Below the pieces are notes generated by a model that was not told the origin of the DNA, did no database searches, and was given only the letters and a program-made list of their open reading frames with translations. A DNA stretch of 64,000 nt from NCBI RefSeq assembly GCF_001468465.1, contig NZ_LNSA01000008.1, positions 1-64,000 of the forward strand. Reading direction: 5' to 3'. The stretch's first letter is position 1. The number at the start of each line of letters is the position of its first letter. Below, one piece after another: positions 17,541 to 26,364 of this stretch. The position numbers and the translations under genes were made by a program. Source of the stretch: Sphingopyxis sp. H115. Its GTDB lineage: Bacteria; Pseudomonadota; Alphaproteobacteria; Sphingomonadales; Sphingomonadaceae.

Positions 17541-19730
17541 TCAGACGAACGTGATCATGTCATAGGACGCATTGCCCTGGCTGTACGCGTTGAGCGCCGC
17601 AACCGTGTCATAACCACCCAGCGCAGCGATCGCCGCGATCGGGGCCGAGGCGCCTTCCCAGAAGTCCTCGATCAGCACCGAGCCGACCGCGGTAAAGACG
17701 TACACGTCAAGCGCGTCGCCTTGGCCGTCCCAGTCGCCGGTGATGACGAACACGTCGGCATCGGGATCGAAGCCGGCATCGACGTCGAACACCAGCGTGT
17801 CACGGTTCGCGAGGTTGAAGTCGCGGCCCGATCCGAGGCTGAACGGTGCGCCGATGACGTCGTCGCCAAAGCCGGGCGACGAATCGGTCGCGTCGAACAG
17901 GAACAGATCCTTGCCCGCGCCACCCGACATATGATCATTGCCTTCGCCGCCAGTGATCTTGTCGTTGCCGCTTTCGCCTTCCAGATTGTCATCGCCAAGA
18001 CCGCCGTCGATGGTGTCGTTGCCGGTGTCGCCCCGGATGTCGTCGTCACCGTCATCGCCGTCCATCTTGTCGTTGCCCATGCCGCCCGACATATAGTCGT
18101 TGCCGTCACCGCCCGACATGGTGTCGTTGCCGCCCGGGGTGTTGCCCAGGTTTTCGTACAGCGTGTCACCATACATGACGTCGTCGCCATCGCCACCGAA
18201 CATGGTATCGGCGCCCATGTCGCCGGCGAGTTGGTCATTGCCGTCTCCGCCATCGACTAGGTCGTTGCCAGCGCCGCCATAGATCAGGTCGTCACCCTCG
18301 TTGCCGGCCAGATTGTCGGCGCCGTTGTTGCCCTGAATGACGTCGTTGCCTTCGCCGCCTGAAACAACGTCGTTGCCGTCGTTGCCGGTGATGCTGTCAT
18401 TGCCATCGCCGCCGGCGATGCTGTCGTTGCCGGCATCGCCCGCGAGCAGGTCGTCGCCGTCATTTCCTTCGATAACGTCGTCGCCTTCGTCACCGTTGAC
18501 GATGTCGTTGCCGTTGCCGCCCGAAATGAAATCGGCATCGGTATTCTCCGGATCGAGCGGGTCGAAGAAGGGATCCCCGTTGCCGCGGATCACGTCGTCG
18601 CCGTCATCGCCATACAGGGTGTCGTTACCGCCCTGGCCAGCGATCACGTCGTTGCCATCGTCGCCATGGACAAGGTCGTTGCCGTCATTGCCGTTCAGCG
18701 TATCGTCGTCGTCGCCGCCGCCGATGTCGTCATCGTCGGCACCGCCCTGGACGAAGTCGAGCCCTGCGCCGCCGCGGATGACATCGTTGCCCGCATCGCC
18801 GTTGAGTTCGTCATCGCCATTTTCGCCGGAAAGCGAGTCGTCGCCTTCGCCGCCGTCGAGCTGGTCATAACCGTTGCCGCCGAGGATGGTGTCGTCGCCA
18901 TCGTCGCCCCACAACAGGTCGTCGCCGCTATCGCCATCGATTGTGTCGTCGCCGCCCTGTCCGAAGACCTGATCGTCGCCGGCACCGCCCGAGATATTGT
19001 CGGCTTGCCCGATACCTTTGTTATAATTGCTCTGGTTATAGGCGAAGTCTTCGTCGGCTTTGCGATTGACGCCTTTGTCGCCGAAGATCACATCATTGCC
19101 TTCGCCACCCGAAAGCTGGTCGACGCCATTGGTGTTTGTGCCGCCATCGATATAGTCGTCGCCGTCGCCACCGGTCACCACGTCGGTTTCGGTCCCGCCG
19201 TAGAGATTGTCGTTGCCGGTGCCGCCATCGACGATGTCGTTGCCAGCGCCGCCGTCGGCGCGGTCATCGCCCGATTGGCCATAAAGCACGTCGTCGCCGG
19301 CATCGCCGCGGAGGAAGTCGTTCCCGCCGCCGCCCCATGCGGTATCGGCACCAGCGCCGCCGAGCAGCGTGTCGTTGCCGTCGGCAACACCGTTATCGTC
19401 GCCGGTGTACAGGACTTGGCCGGGCGCCGGGACCGAGATGCTCGCCTGGTCGCCGATCAACGTGTCGTTGCCGCTTCCGCCATCGATGCGATCGTTGCCG
19501 CTGCGGCCGATGACATTGTCGTCACCCGCATCACCGTAGAGATCGTTGTCGAAATTATTGCCGTAAACGGTATCCGCCCCGCCGTTGCCGCGTGCGTTAT
19601 AAGGCAGGTTCGCGGTGTGGACGAGGGTGTTGAGATCGATAAAATCGACCGCATTCGTTCCCAATACCTGCCCACGGGCCGTGGGATTTTTAGGATTGGT
19701 CGGTGCGTTAGAAGATCCAACTGTAGGCAT
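17541..19730 (-). CDS. RTX (hemolysin-type) calcium-binding repeat protein, type I secreted
   Basis: This 729-residue extracellular protein is made almost entirely of GGxGxDxxx nonapeptide repeats, which fold into calcium-bound beta-rolls after export. The N-terminal ~45 residues are polar with no Sec signal. The last ~110 residues (from about GFGDDVIGAPFSLG) form an uncleaved C-terminal secretion region ending in a hydrophobic-hydroxyl tail, ASYDMITFV. No protease, lipase or other catalytic domain is visible, so a surface-layer or matrix role is possible but unproven. I chose ATG 19730 for its AGAGGAT site; the upstream open frame has no merit. The TolC, ABC and HlyD genes of its likely exporter are adjacent. 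Confidence 0.9.
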   Translation of the reverse strand: MPTVGSSNAPTNPKNPTARGQVLGTNAVDFIDLNTLVHTANLPYNARGNGGADTVYGNNFDNDLYGDAGDDNVIGRSGNDRIDGGSGNDTLIGDQASISVPAPGQVLYTGDDNGVADGNDTLLGGAGADTAWGGGGNDFLRGDAGDDVLYGQSGDDRADGGAGNDIVDGGTGNDNLYGGTETDVVTGGDGDDYIDGGTNTNGVDQLSGGEGNDVIFGDKGVNRKADEDFAYNQSNYNKGIGQADNISGGAGDDQVFGQGGDDTIDGDSGDDLLWGDDGDDTILGGNGYDQLDGGEGDDSLSGENGDDELNGDAGNDVIRGGAGLDFVQGGADDDDIGGGDDDDTLNGNDGNDLVHGDDGNDVIAGQGGNDTLYGDDGDDVIRGNGDPFFDPLDPENTDADFISGGNGNDIVNGDEGDDVIEGNDGDDLLAGDAGNDSIAGGDGNDSITGNDGNDVVSGGEGNDVIQGNNGADNLAGNEGDDLIYGGAGNDLVDGGDGNDQLAGDMGADTMFGGDGDDVMYGDTLYENLGNTPGGNDTMSGGDGNDYMSGGMGNDKMDGDDGDDDIRGDTGNDTIDGGLGDDNLEGESGNDKITGGEGNDHMSGGAGKDLFLFDATDSSPGFGDDVIGAPFSLGSGRDFNLANRDTLVFDVDAGFDPDADVFVITGDWDGQGDALDVYVFTAVGSVLIEDFWEGASAPIAAIAALGGYDTVAALNAYSQGNASYDMITFV
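17905..19592 (-). repeat. RTX nonapeptide repeat block
   Basis: Several dozen 27-base units encode GGxGxDxx(L/V/I)-type repeats. On the plus strand these read as recurring GTCGTTGCC/GTCGTCGCC words. Spacers such as the stretch at 18990-19110 interrupt the block. Confidence 0.85.
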
Positions 19731-19961
19731 TTCGCTATCCTCTTCATTGGTGGGTCGCAGGGATGCGGTTTCGCCGACTCGGCTTTGCCATCCCCCCAAA
19801 TGGCCACGAAAATTCGGAGCCATGACCAAGGGATATGGCGGGGCGGAGGGACCGCACATTCCTGCTTGGGGACATGGCGGACAATTTTGTGGAGTGGTTC
19901 ATTTTGGGGCAGTTCATCGGCGAACATGATTCGCAATCTGCTCGGAACACATGGATTTTAG

Positions 19962-19985
19962 CCGTTTCGGCGAATGCCGAAACGG
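19962..19985 (-). terminator. Strong hairpin between TolC and RTX genes
   Basis: CCGTTTCGGC and GCCGAAACGG form a perfect 10-bp stem around a 4-base loop, 25 bases after the TolC stop. Only a weak CTAAAATCC follows on the minus strand, so this may be a poor or factor-assisted terminator. Read-through from TolC into the RTX gene would give one transcript. The rest of the 19731-20010 gap shows no gene. Confidence 0.5.
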
Positions 19986-20010
19986 AATGGCTGCAAGAGA
20001 CAGCGGCTTG

Positions 20011-21582
20011 CTAGTTAAGTTTGCGCCCGAGCGCCGAGGTCGCAGGACGCGCCGGATTGCCCGGGGGTGCCGCTGCGTCGCCGACGCCGCGATCGGGAGG
20101 CTGACCTAGCGACGACATCGCCGGGCGGGCCAATACCGTGGGTCCGGCAACAGCCGGTCCGCTGCTGGCCATGATCGGCCGTCCGAGCGCCGACATCGTG
20201 GGGCGTTCGTCAAGGTCCGTGCTGCAGCATCGCCCGTCGAGGATCGCGCTCGTGTCGAGCTGGCCGGTCGCGGCCAGCAAGCTGGCGCGGGCGACAAATT
20301 CGTTGCGCAATGCGCGCTCCAACGTGACGCGGGCGGACAGCAGTTCGTTCTGGGCGTTTAGCACGTCGGTCAGCGTGCGGTTGCCGCCGATGGCTTCCTT
20401 CTTGATTCCTTCCGCCGCTTGTTCGGTCGCGGCCACCGCCATTTCGGCTGCGGCGATCGTGCTCTTTGCCGATTGCCAGCGCGTCCAACTCGTCGCGACA
20501 TCCTCGGCCACCGTTCGGAGCGCAATGTCGGTTTGCGACAGCCGTTGATCGCGGACCGCGCGCGCCCGGCGAACCTCGGCATGATCGCGCGGCAGGAAAA
20601 TCGGTACCCGGAGTTCCAGCCCATAATAGAGCGATGAGCGATCGTCCGGATATTTGCCGGTGAAGGTGTTGGTCGCGCCGCCGGTCAGATAGTCGTAGCC
20701 GCTGACGGCGTCGAGTTGTGGGAGGAGGGCGCCGGTGGCGAATTTGACCCCCGACTTGCCGGCCTGCGCGTTGAGCCGCGCGGCGCGCAGTCGCGGCGCG
20801 GCGTCGAGCGCCATCTTTTGTGCCGCGGCAAGCGACGCCGGAACGGCGGCCAGCGGCGGCAGGGGCGGGACAATCGTTCCCGACTGGCCGCTGACATTGC
20901 GGAACCGGTGCCCGTTGACGCCCAGTTCTTCGCTCGCGGCGAGGACGCCGGCCTGTGCGGTCGCCAGCCGCGAGCGCGCCAGTTCCTCGTCAGTGCGCGT
21001 GGCTTCTCCGAATTCGAGCCGGCGTGACGTCGCGCGAAGCTGGTCGCCGATCGCCTCGCTCTGCGCCTCGGAATATTGCAGGATCTTGCGGTTCAGGTGG
21101 ACGTCGGCGGCGCTCGTCAATAGTTCCAGCAGCGTGTCTGACGTGACCGCGTCAAGCCCCGCGGCGGTCGCTTCCAGCTCGGCTTTGGCTATCCGTACCG
21201 AATTATAGGTCCGGTCTCCGTCATAGAAGCGCAGCCGCGCCTCGAAACCGGCCTGCCCGGCGGTGTACCGCGCATCGTTGGCGCTGCTGCCGTTCTTGAT
21301 GTCGATTTCGCGCCGCTGCACGGTGCCGTTCGCCTCGATCGTCGGCAAATAGCCCGCTTCGGCGGCCTGCAATCGCGCCTTGGCGATGCGAACCTGATGG
21401 CGCTGCGCCGCAACATCGGGGTTGGAAAGAATGACCTGACGCGCGAGCGAGGCCATCGTGCTCGATGGCGCGACGGCGGCGGGCGCCGATTGCGCCAGGA
21501 GCGGAGTCGCGCCGATCGCTAACGCCGCGGCGGCGGTGGGTGCGCTCAGGGCGCTCGCCAAAAAAGTCCAGGATTTCCCCAC
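20011..21582 (-). CDS. TolC-family outer membrane protein with repetitive C-terminal tail
   Basis: This 523-residue outer-membrane channel probably serves the RTX exporter. It starts at GTG 21582, supported by an AGGAGGGG site, and has a signal peptide ending near ATPLLAQS. The two helical OEP repeats occupy about residues 45-450 (RTLTDVLNAQNELLSARVTLE near the end). An unusual tail of ~70 residues follows, rich in Pro/Ala/Gly, with three RP-x-x-S-x-LG units. The tail is probably periplasmic or exposed, and I know no function for it. The gene is divergent from the LuxR-type regulator and upstream of the RTX gene. Confidence 0.88.
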   Translation of the reverse strand: MGKSWTFLASALSAPTAAAALAIGATPLLAQSAPAAVAPSSTMASLARQVILSNPDVAAQRHQVRIAKARLQAAEAGYLPTIEANGTVQRREIDIKNGSSANDARYTAGQAGFEARLRFYDGDRTYNSVRIAKAELEATAAGLDAVTSDTLLELLTSAADVHLNRKILQYSEAQSEAIGDQLRATSRRLEFGEATRTDEELARSRLATAQAGVLAASEELGVNGHRFRNVSGQSGTIVPPLPPLAAVPASLAAAQKMALDAAPRLRAARLNAQAGKSGVKFATGALLPQLDAVSGYDYLTGGATNTFTGKYPDDRSSLYYGLELRVPIFLPRDHAEVRRARAVRDQRLSQTDIALRTVAEDVATSWTRWQSAKSTIAAAEMAVAATEQAAEGIKKEAIGGNRTLTDVLNAQNELLSARVTLERALRNEFVARASLLAATGQLDTSAILDGRCCSTDLDERPTMSALGRPIMASSGPAVAGPTVLARPAMSSLGQPPDRGVGDAAAPPGNPARPATSALGRKLN

Positions 21583-21946
21583 GTCACCCCTCCTGAATCG
21601 TCGTAGATTCGAGTGCCGACCCCTCTTTTCACAATTATCAAAGAGTAATGCGCGGCGGTGGGGCAGGAAACTACCCTAACGGATATGTCCGAGGGGATAA
21701 TAGACTCAGTCTGCCGAATCGAAATAGACAAGGGCCGTCGCCAGCATCCGTCACGGCAGGCGACGCTATCGAGAGATTCGCATCAATCGACAGCCAACGC
21801 CGGGTAGAAAATGCTTCAGGCAACCCCGGTCGGCGCGTGCGTCCTGGCCCGTAACCAGGGCATCGCGCCAGACATCATGGTCGCGCGTGAAACGCCTGTA
21901 GCGAGCTTCGGCATCGCTTCGGGAACGATGCTTTTTGGGGGCCATA
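21583..21946. promoter_or_regulatory. Divergent promoter region of the RTX secretion locus
   Basis: These 364 bases separate TolC (minus) from the LuxR-type regulator (plus) and must hold both promoters. An imperfect dyad CGGATATGTCCG at 21680-21691, flanked by CCCT and GAGGGG, is a possible regulator site, possibly for the adjacent LuxR-type protein. No gene was recognised inside. Confidence 0.4.
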
Positions 21947-23143
21947 ATGTCTGCGACCATGGTATTTTCGACGCAGTATGCGGACGCGGTCCGCGACGAC
22001 GCCCAACTGTTCGAGGGGTCAGCGGGCGACGGTCATGACGTCATGGCGGATCATCCCTTTTCGGTCGATGTCGCGGCGAACACCCGGCGGCTATGGCACG
22101 ACTATCTAGCGCAATTCGACGTAATGTCGGCAATTTTGACCGTGTCCGTGTCGGGTGCGGGACAGCAACGCCATGCCTTTTTGATCGGGTTCGACCAAGT
22201 GCGGGGCGACGCGGCCGCAACCCGGCGCCTGCTGACAATGATGGAGGAGGTATGGGCCCGGATCGGCGAACAACCGGCGCATCCTTTCCAATTTTCCGCC
22301 GCGCTTTTCGGTACGGGCTCGGGGCCGGTTGACGCCGGCACCGATGGGCCCTTCCACAATGGCCTTGCCATACAGCTGAAGCGCGAGGGCAAAGCCGTTC
22401 GCGCGCTGTTCTTTCGTCATGCCGGCGGGGCTTCTTTCAGCGACGCCGATGCCGCCTCTCTGCAATCGATTGCGCCGCTGCTCGCCGAGTCTGCAACGGG
22501 AGTCGCACAGCTTGCGCAACAGTCGCAGCGCTCAGCGATGCTGGAGGGGATGTTCGATCGCGTGTCGCTCGCGACGGCGCTGCTGTCGGCCGACGCCCAG
22601 CCCCTGTTCCTGAACAGCGCCGCGGCGGGATTGGTCGAACAACGCAAATGGCTGATCCGCGCCGCCGACGGCGCGATCGTCGCAGCGAATCCGGGGCAGG
22701 CCAAACAATTGCGCGAAAGCATCCGCCGCGCCGCCACCGCGGCGTCCGATGCGCCGGTTGAAGATGTCTTCCGGCTCGATTGCCGCGATGGCGAATGGCG
22801 ATTGGCATATGTCATCTCGGCCAAGTCGCGTACCGGCGATGGAACCACGCGCTGTGCCATGATGATCATTATGGGTCCGGGCAAGGTCGATGCGCCGACG
22901 TCGTTACTCGAAGCGCTCGGATTGCTCCCGTCCGAGCAGCGCTTTCTGGGCCACTTCCTGAAGTCGAGCAGCCTGTGCAACGCGGCGGAAGGCTGTGGCC
23001 TGTCGGAAGAGACGGCGCGGACCTATCTGAAGCGTGTACGCGCCAAGCTGGGCGTCCATCGGCAGATGGAACTTGCCGGTTTGATCTCGGGACTCGTGCT
23101 GCCGCTCAATGCCGCGGATAGCCCAGCACATTTGGAGCGGTAG
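21947..23143 (+). CDS. LuxR-type HTH transcriptional regulator
   Basis: This protein of about 398 residues has a C-terminal LuxR-type helix-turn-helix (LLPSEQRFLGHFL...AEGCGLSEETARTYLKRVRAKLGV). The N-terminal ~320 residues match no sensor domain I can name; PAS or GAF-like folds are possible. No autoinducer-binding signature is seen. I chose ATG 21947 because of its TTGGGGG site. It is the first gene of the plus-strand unit with the ABC and HlyD genes, starting 2 bases before the ABC gene, so it probably controls the RTX locus. Confidence 0.8.
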   Translation: MSATMVFSTQYADAVRDDAQLFEGSAGDGHDVMADHPFSVDVAANTRRLWHDYLAQFDVMSAILTVSVSGAGQQRHAFLIGFDQVRGDAAATRRLLTMMEEVWARIGEQPAHPFQFSAALFGTGSGPVDAGTDGPFHNGLAIQLKREGKAVRALFFRHAGGASFSDADAASLQSIAPLLAESATGVAQLAQQSQRSAMLEGMFDRVSLATALLSADAQPLFLNSAAAGLVEQRKWLIRAADGAIVAANPGQAKQLRESIRRAATAASDAPVEDVFRLDCRDGEWRLAYVISAKSRTGDGTTRCAMMIIMGPGKVDAPTSLLEALGLLPSEQRFLGHFLKSSSLCNAAEGCGLSEETARTYLKRVRAKLGVHRQMELAGLISGLVLPLNAADSPAHLER

Positions 23144-23145
23144 GC

Positions 23146-24942
23146 ATGGCCTGGAATCCACTCGCCGCCCGGCGGGCCTCCGGCAACCCGGACAATCTGC
23201 TAAAGACGCTCTTGCTTCCGCAACGGCCGATCGCGGTCCGGCTGATCCTGTTCTCCGCGATCACCAACATGGCGGCGCTCGCCATGTCGCTCTACATGAT
23301 GCAGGTCTTCGACCGCGTCTTGACCAGCCAGAGCAAGGATACGCTGTTCTTCCTCGCGCTGGCGATTACGCTCGTCGTCGCATTGGGTTCGATGCTCGAC
23401 GGCATCCGGCAGCAGGTTGCGAACCGCGTCGGCACCTGGTTGGCGCAGCAATTGGGGCCGACGCTGCTGCTCCGCTCGCTCGAGCAAAGGCTGGTCGCTC
23501 CGAACGTCCGGCTCGAAGCGCTGCGCGAAATGACACAGGTCAAGAATTTCGTTTCGACCCCAACGGTGTTCAGCGTCGTCGATATGCTGTGGGTGCCGCT
23601 TTACCTGCTGATCGTGTTTTTGCTGCACCCGATCTTCGGACTGATATCGGCCGTCGGCGCCGCGACGCTATTCGGGCTGACCTGGTACACCGAACGGATC
23701 ACGCGAACGGCGATCCGCGACACCCAGGCGCTGGCCACCGGCAATATGCAGTACGCCGAATCTCTGGTACGCAACAGCGAAGTCATCGACGCGATGGGAA
23801 TGGGCGAGGACACGGTCGCGCATTGGCGCGACCGTTATTTTGCCGAAACCGAGGCGGTCGACGCGACGCAGTTTCAGTCGAGCAAGATCCTGGCGTGGAT
23901 GAAGTTCGTCCGCAATCTGGTGCAGGTTGCGGTCCTCGGCATCGGTGCCTTGCTGGTGCTTGACCAGCAGTTGACCGGCGGGGCGATGATTGCGGGTTCG
24001 ATCCTGATCGCGCGGCTGCTCGCACCGATCGAGGCGGCGATGAGCTATTGGAAACAGTTCGTGCTGGCGCGCGAAAGCCTGCAGCGCCTGTCGCGTTTTT
24101 GCGACCTGCCGACACCGCGGCCGTCGCAGATGGCGCTGCCGAAACCGTCGGGTGCCATCGCCGTCGAAAATCTTACCTATGCCGCGCCGGGCATGAAGGG
24201 CGCGATCCTCAAGAATGTCAGCTTCGCGATCGCGCCGGGGACGTCGCTCGCGATCGTCGGGCCGTCGGCATCGGGAAAGACAACCTTGTCGCGCCTGCTT
24301 GTCGGGGTGCTGAAGCCGATGTCGGGGCATGTCCGGCTCGATGGCGCCGACACCTTCGACTGGATGCGCAGCGATTTCGGGCCCAACGTCGGCTATCTGC
24401 CACAGGATGTCGAATTGCTGCCCGGGTCGATCCGCGAGAATATCGGGCGATTTCGTCCAGATGCCCGCGATGCCGACGTGATTGCCGCCGCGAAGCTTGC
24501 CGATTGCCACGACATGATCCTTCACCTGAACGGTGGCTATGACTGCATGCTCACCGATGGCGGGCACCAGCTGTCGGGCGGTCAGCGCCAGCGGATCGGG
24601 CTGGCGCGCGCGCTATTCGGGCTGCCGCCGCTGATCGTGCTCGACGAACCCAACGCCAGCCTCGACGCGCGCGGCGACGCGGCTTTGTTGGCGACGATCA
24701 AGAAGCTCAAGGCGCTCAATATGACGACGATCATCGTCTCGCACCGCGCCAATCTGCTCGAACTGGCCGACAAGATATTGCTGATGATGGATGGGCAGGT
24801 CGCGAAATTCGGCGATGCACGGACGGTGGTGGAGGAAATGGCGGGCAAGCGGCGCGCGATCACGCCGAACGAAGCGCCCCCGCCGGGCGGCCCCGCCAAG
24901 TCCAATCCCGCAATGTTCAAACAAGGGGGATTGGAAGCATGA
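23146..24942 (+). CDS. Type I secretion permease/ATPase (PrtD-like)
   Basis: This 598-residue ABC exporter lacks an N-terminal C39-like domain. Six membrane helices lie within about residues 20-310. The ATPase domain has Walker A GPSASGKTTL, signature LSGGQRQR, Walker B LIVLDEPNASLD and switch His in SHRA. PrtD-type exporters drive RTX proteases, lipases and S-layer proteins through the inner membrane. The start follows the LuxR stop after 2 bases, and the stop overlaps the HlyD start by 4 bases. The N-terminus is mildly Arg-rich, as is usual in the family. Confidence 0.93.
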   Translation: MAWNPLAARRASGNPDNLLKTLLLPQRPIAVRLILFSAITNMAALAMSLYMMQVFDRVLTSQSKDTLFFLALAITLVVALGSMLDGIRQQVANRVGTWLAQQLGPTLLLRSLEQRLVAPNVRLEALREMTQVKNFVSTPTVFSVVDMLWVPLYLLIVFLLHPIFGLISAVGAATLFGLTWYTERITRTAIRDTQALATGNMQYAESLVRNSEVIDAMGMGEDTVAHWRDRYFAETEAVDATQFQSSKILAWMKFVRNLVQVAVLGIGALLVLDQQLTGGAMIAGSILIARLLAPIEAAMSYWKQFVLARESLQRLSRFCDLPTPRPSQMALPKPSGAIAVENLTYAAPGMKGAILKNVSFAIAPGTSLAIVGPSASGKTTLSRLLVGVLKPMSGHVRLDGADTFDWMRSDFGPNVGYLPQDVELLPGSIRENIGRFRPDARDADVIAAAKLADCHDMILHLNGGYDCMLTDGGHQLSGGQRQRIGLARALFGLPPLIVLDEPNASLDARGDAALLATIKKLKALNMTTIIVSHRANLLELADKILLMMDGQVAKFGDARTVVEEMAGKRRAITPNEAPPPGGPAKSNPAMFKQGGLEA

Positions 24943-26303
24943 ACATTCCATTTCGCCTACGCGAGGATGGCGACCCTGTGCGGTTGGCCTTGCCGTCGCC
25001 GGACTATGGTGTCGCCGGTCCGCGGGTCAAAGGGTCGATGCGGCTCGCCCTCATGTCGATCGGCCTGTTCATTCTTGCATTCGCCGTCTGGAGCTGGGCG
25101 GCACCGATCAACAGCGCGGCGATCGCAAGCGGGTTTCTGGAAGCCGAGGGCGGCGGCCGCCGTACGGTCCAGCATCTGGAAGGAGGCATCGTCCGCGAGT
25201 TTCTGGTGAAAGAAGGGCAGGAGGTGCGCGCCGGCCAACCGCTCGTGCTGTTCGATGCGACCCAGAGCGAGGCGTCCGACGCGGCCTTGCGCACGAGCCT
25301 CTATGGTCTGTTGGCGCAGGACGCGCGGTTAACGGCCGAGCGGCTCGGCTTGCCTGCCGTCCGTTACCCAGCCGAGCTGCTAGCGGCCGCCGGCGATCCC
25401 GAGGTCAAGGAAATCATCGCGGCGTCGAATGCCGAATTCGCCTCGCGGCGGCGCGGCCTGTCGGAGCAGGCGCAGATCCTGTCGCAGCGGATCGGCCAGT
25501 CGAACGCCGACATCCGCAGTTCGGGCGCGCAGATCGCGGCACTAACCGATCAGGCGAAGCTGCTCGACGACGAGCAAATGAGCGTCGACATGCTGGTTGA
25601 CGAAGGGCTCGAACGCAAATCGCGGCTGCTCGCGTTGCAGCGGCAAAAGGCGCTGGTCGACGGCGAGCGCGGCAAGCTCACCAACAATCTCGACCGGCTG
25701 CGCGATACGATCGGCGAAACGCGTGCGCAAATGGTCTCGCTGCGCGGGCAGATGGTTCTGGAGGCCACCGGCCAGCAGCGACAGGTTCAGCTGCAAATCG
25801 CCGAGGCGCGCGAAAATCTCAGGGTCAGCGGCGATATCCGCTCGCGTCGGCAGGTGCTTGCGCCCGTTGCCGGCCGTGTCGCCAATTTGCGCCTGATTAC
25901 GCCCGGCGGTGTCATCGGGGCAGGCCAGCCGATCCTCGACATCGTGCCGACGTCCGAAAAAATCGTGGTGTCGGCGCGGCTCCGCCCGATCGATATCGAC
26001 GTGGTGCACAAGGGGCTGAAGGCAGAGGTCAAGCTGACGCCATACAAGGCGCGCGTGATCCCCAATCTGATCGGGACCGTCAAGGAAGTGAGCCCCGATG
26101 CGATCTACGACAAGGACGCGCAGCAAATCTATTACAAGGTGATCGTCGAGATATCGGCGGCGCAGCTCAAGAAATACCGCGATGTCCAGCTGATGTCGGG
26201 CATGCCGGCCGAAGTCTATATCGATCTGGGGTCGAGCTCGCTGCTGCAATATCTGTTCCAGCCAATGATCGACAGTTTCAATCGCTCCTTTCGCGAGGGA
26301 TGA
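24939..26303 (+). CDS. HlyD-family type I secretion periplasmic adaptor (PrtE-like)
   Basis: This 454-residue membrane fusion protein pairs with the PrtD-like ATPase. It has a single membrane helix (about residues 30-50, LALMSIGLFILAFAVWSW), the RRTVQHLEGGIVREFLVKEGQ lipoyl-type signature of this subfamily, a central coiled coil (about 150-290) and a C-terminal barrel-sandwich/beta domain with SPDAIYDKDAQQIYYKV. It is coupled to the ABC gene by an ATGA overlap and is followed after a short gap by the Omp85-type gene. Confidence 0.93.
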   Translation: MNIPFRLREDGDPVRLALPSPDYGVAGPRVKGSMRLALMSIGLFILAFAVWSWAAPINSAAIASGFLEAEGGGRRTVQHLEGGIVREFLVKEGQEVRAGQPLVLFDATQSEASDAALRTSLYGLLAQDARLTAERLGLPAVRYPAELLAAAGDPEVKEIIAASNAEFASRRRGLSEQAQILSQRIGQSNADIRSSGAQIAALTDQAKLLDDEQMSVDMLVDEGLERKSRLLALQRQKALVDGERGKLTNNLDRLRDTIGETRAQMVSLRGQMVLEATGQQRQVQLQIAEARENLRVSGDIRSRRQVLAPVAGRVANLRLITPGGVIGAGQPILDIVPTSEKIVVSARLRPIDIDVVHKGLKAEVKLTPYKARVIPNLIGTVKEVSPDAIYDKDAQQIYYKVIVEISAAQLKKYRDVQLMSGMPAEVYIDLGSSSLLQYLFQPMIDSFNRSFREG

Positions 26304-26364
26304 ACCCGACGCGTTCTTGGCGGGGGTGAAAGCCGGGGTCGGCCGGCACAATGAGGGGAAGAGG

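Noticed and set aside
17535-19961. Plus-strand frames and the regular 9/27-base pattern, which looks like a CRISPR-type array
   Set aside because: The periodicity is that of RTX nonapeptide codons; the units are diverged and no unique spacers separate identical repeats.
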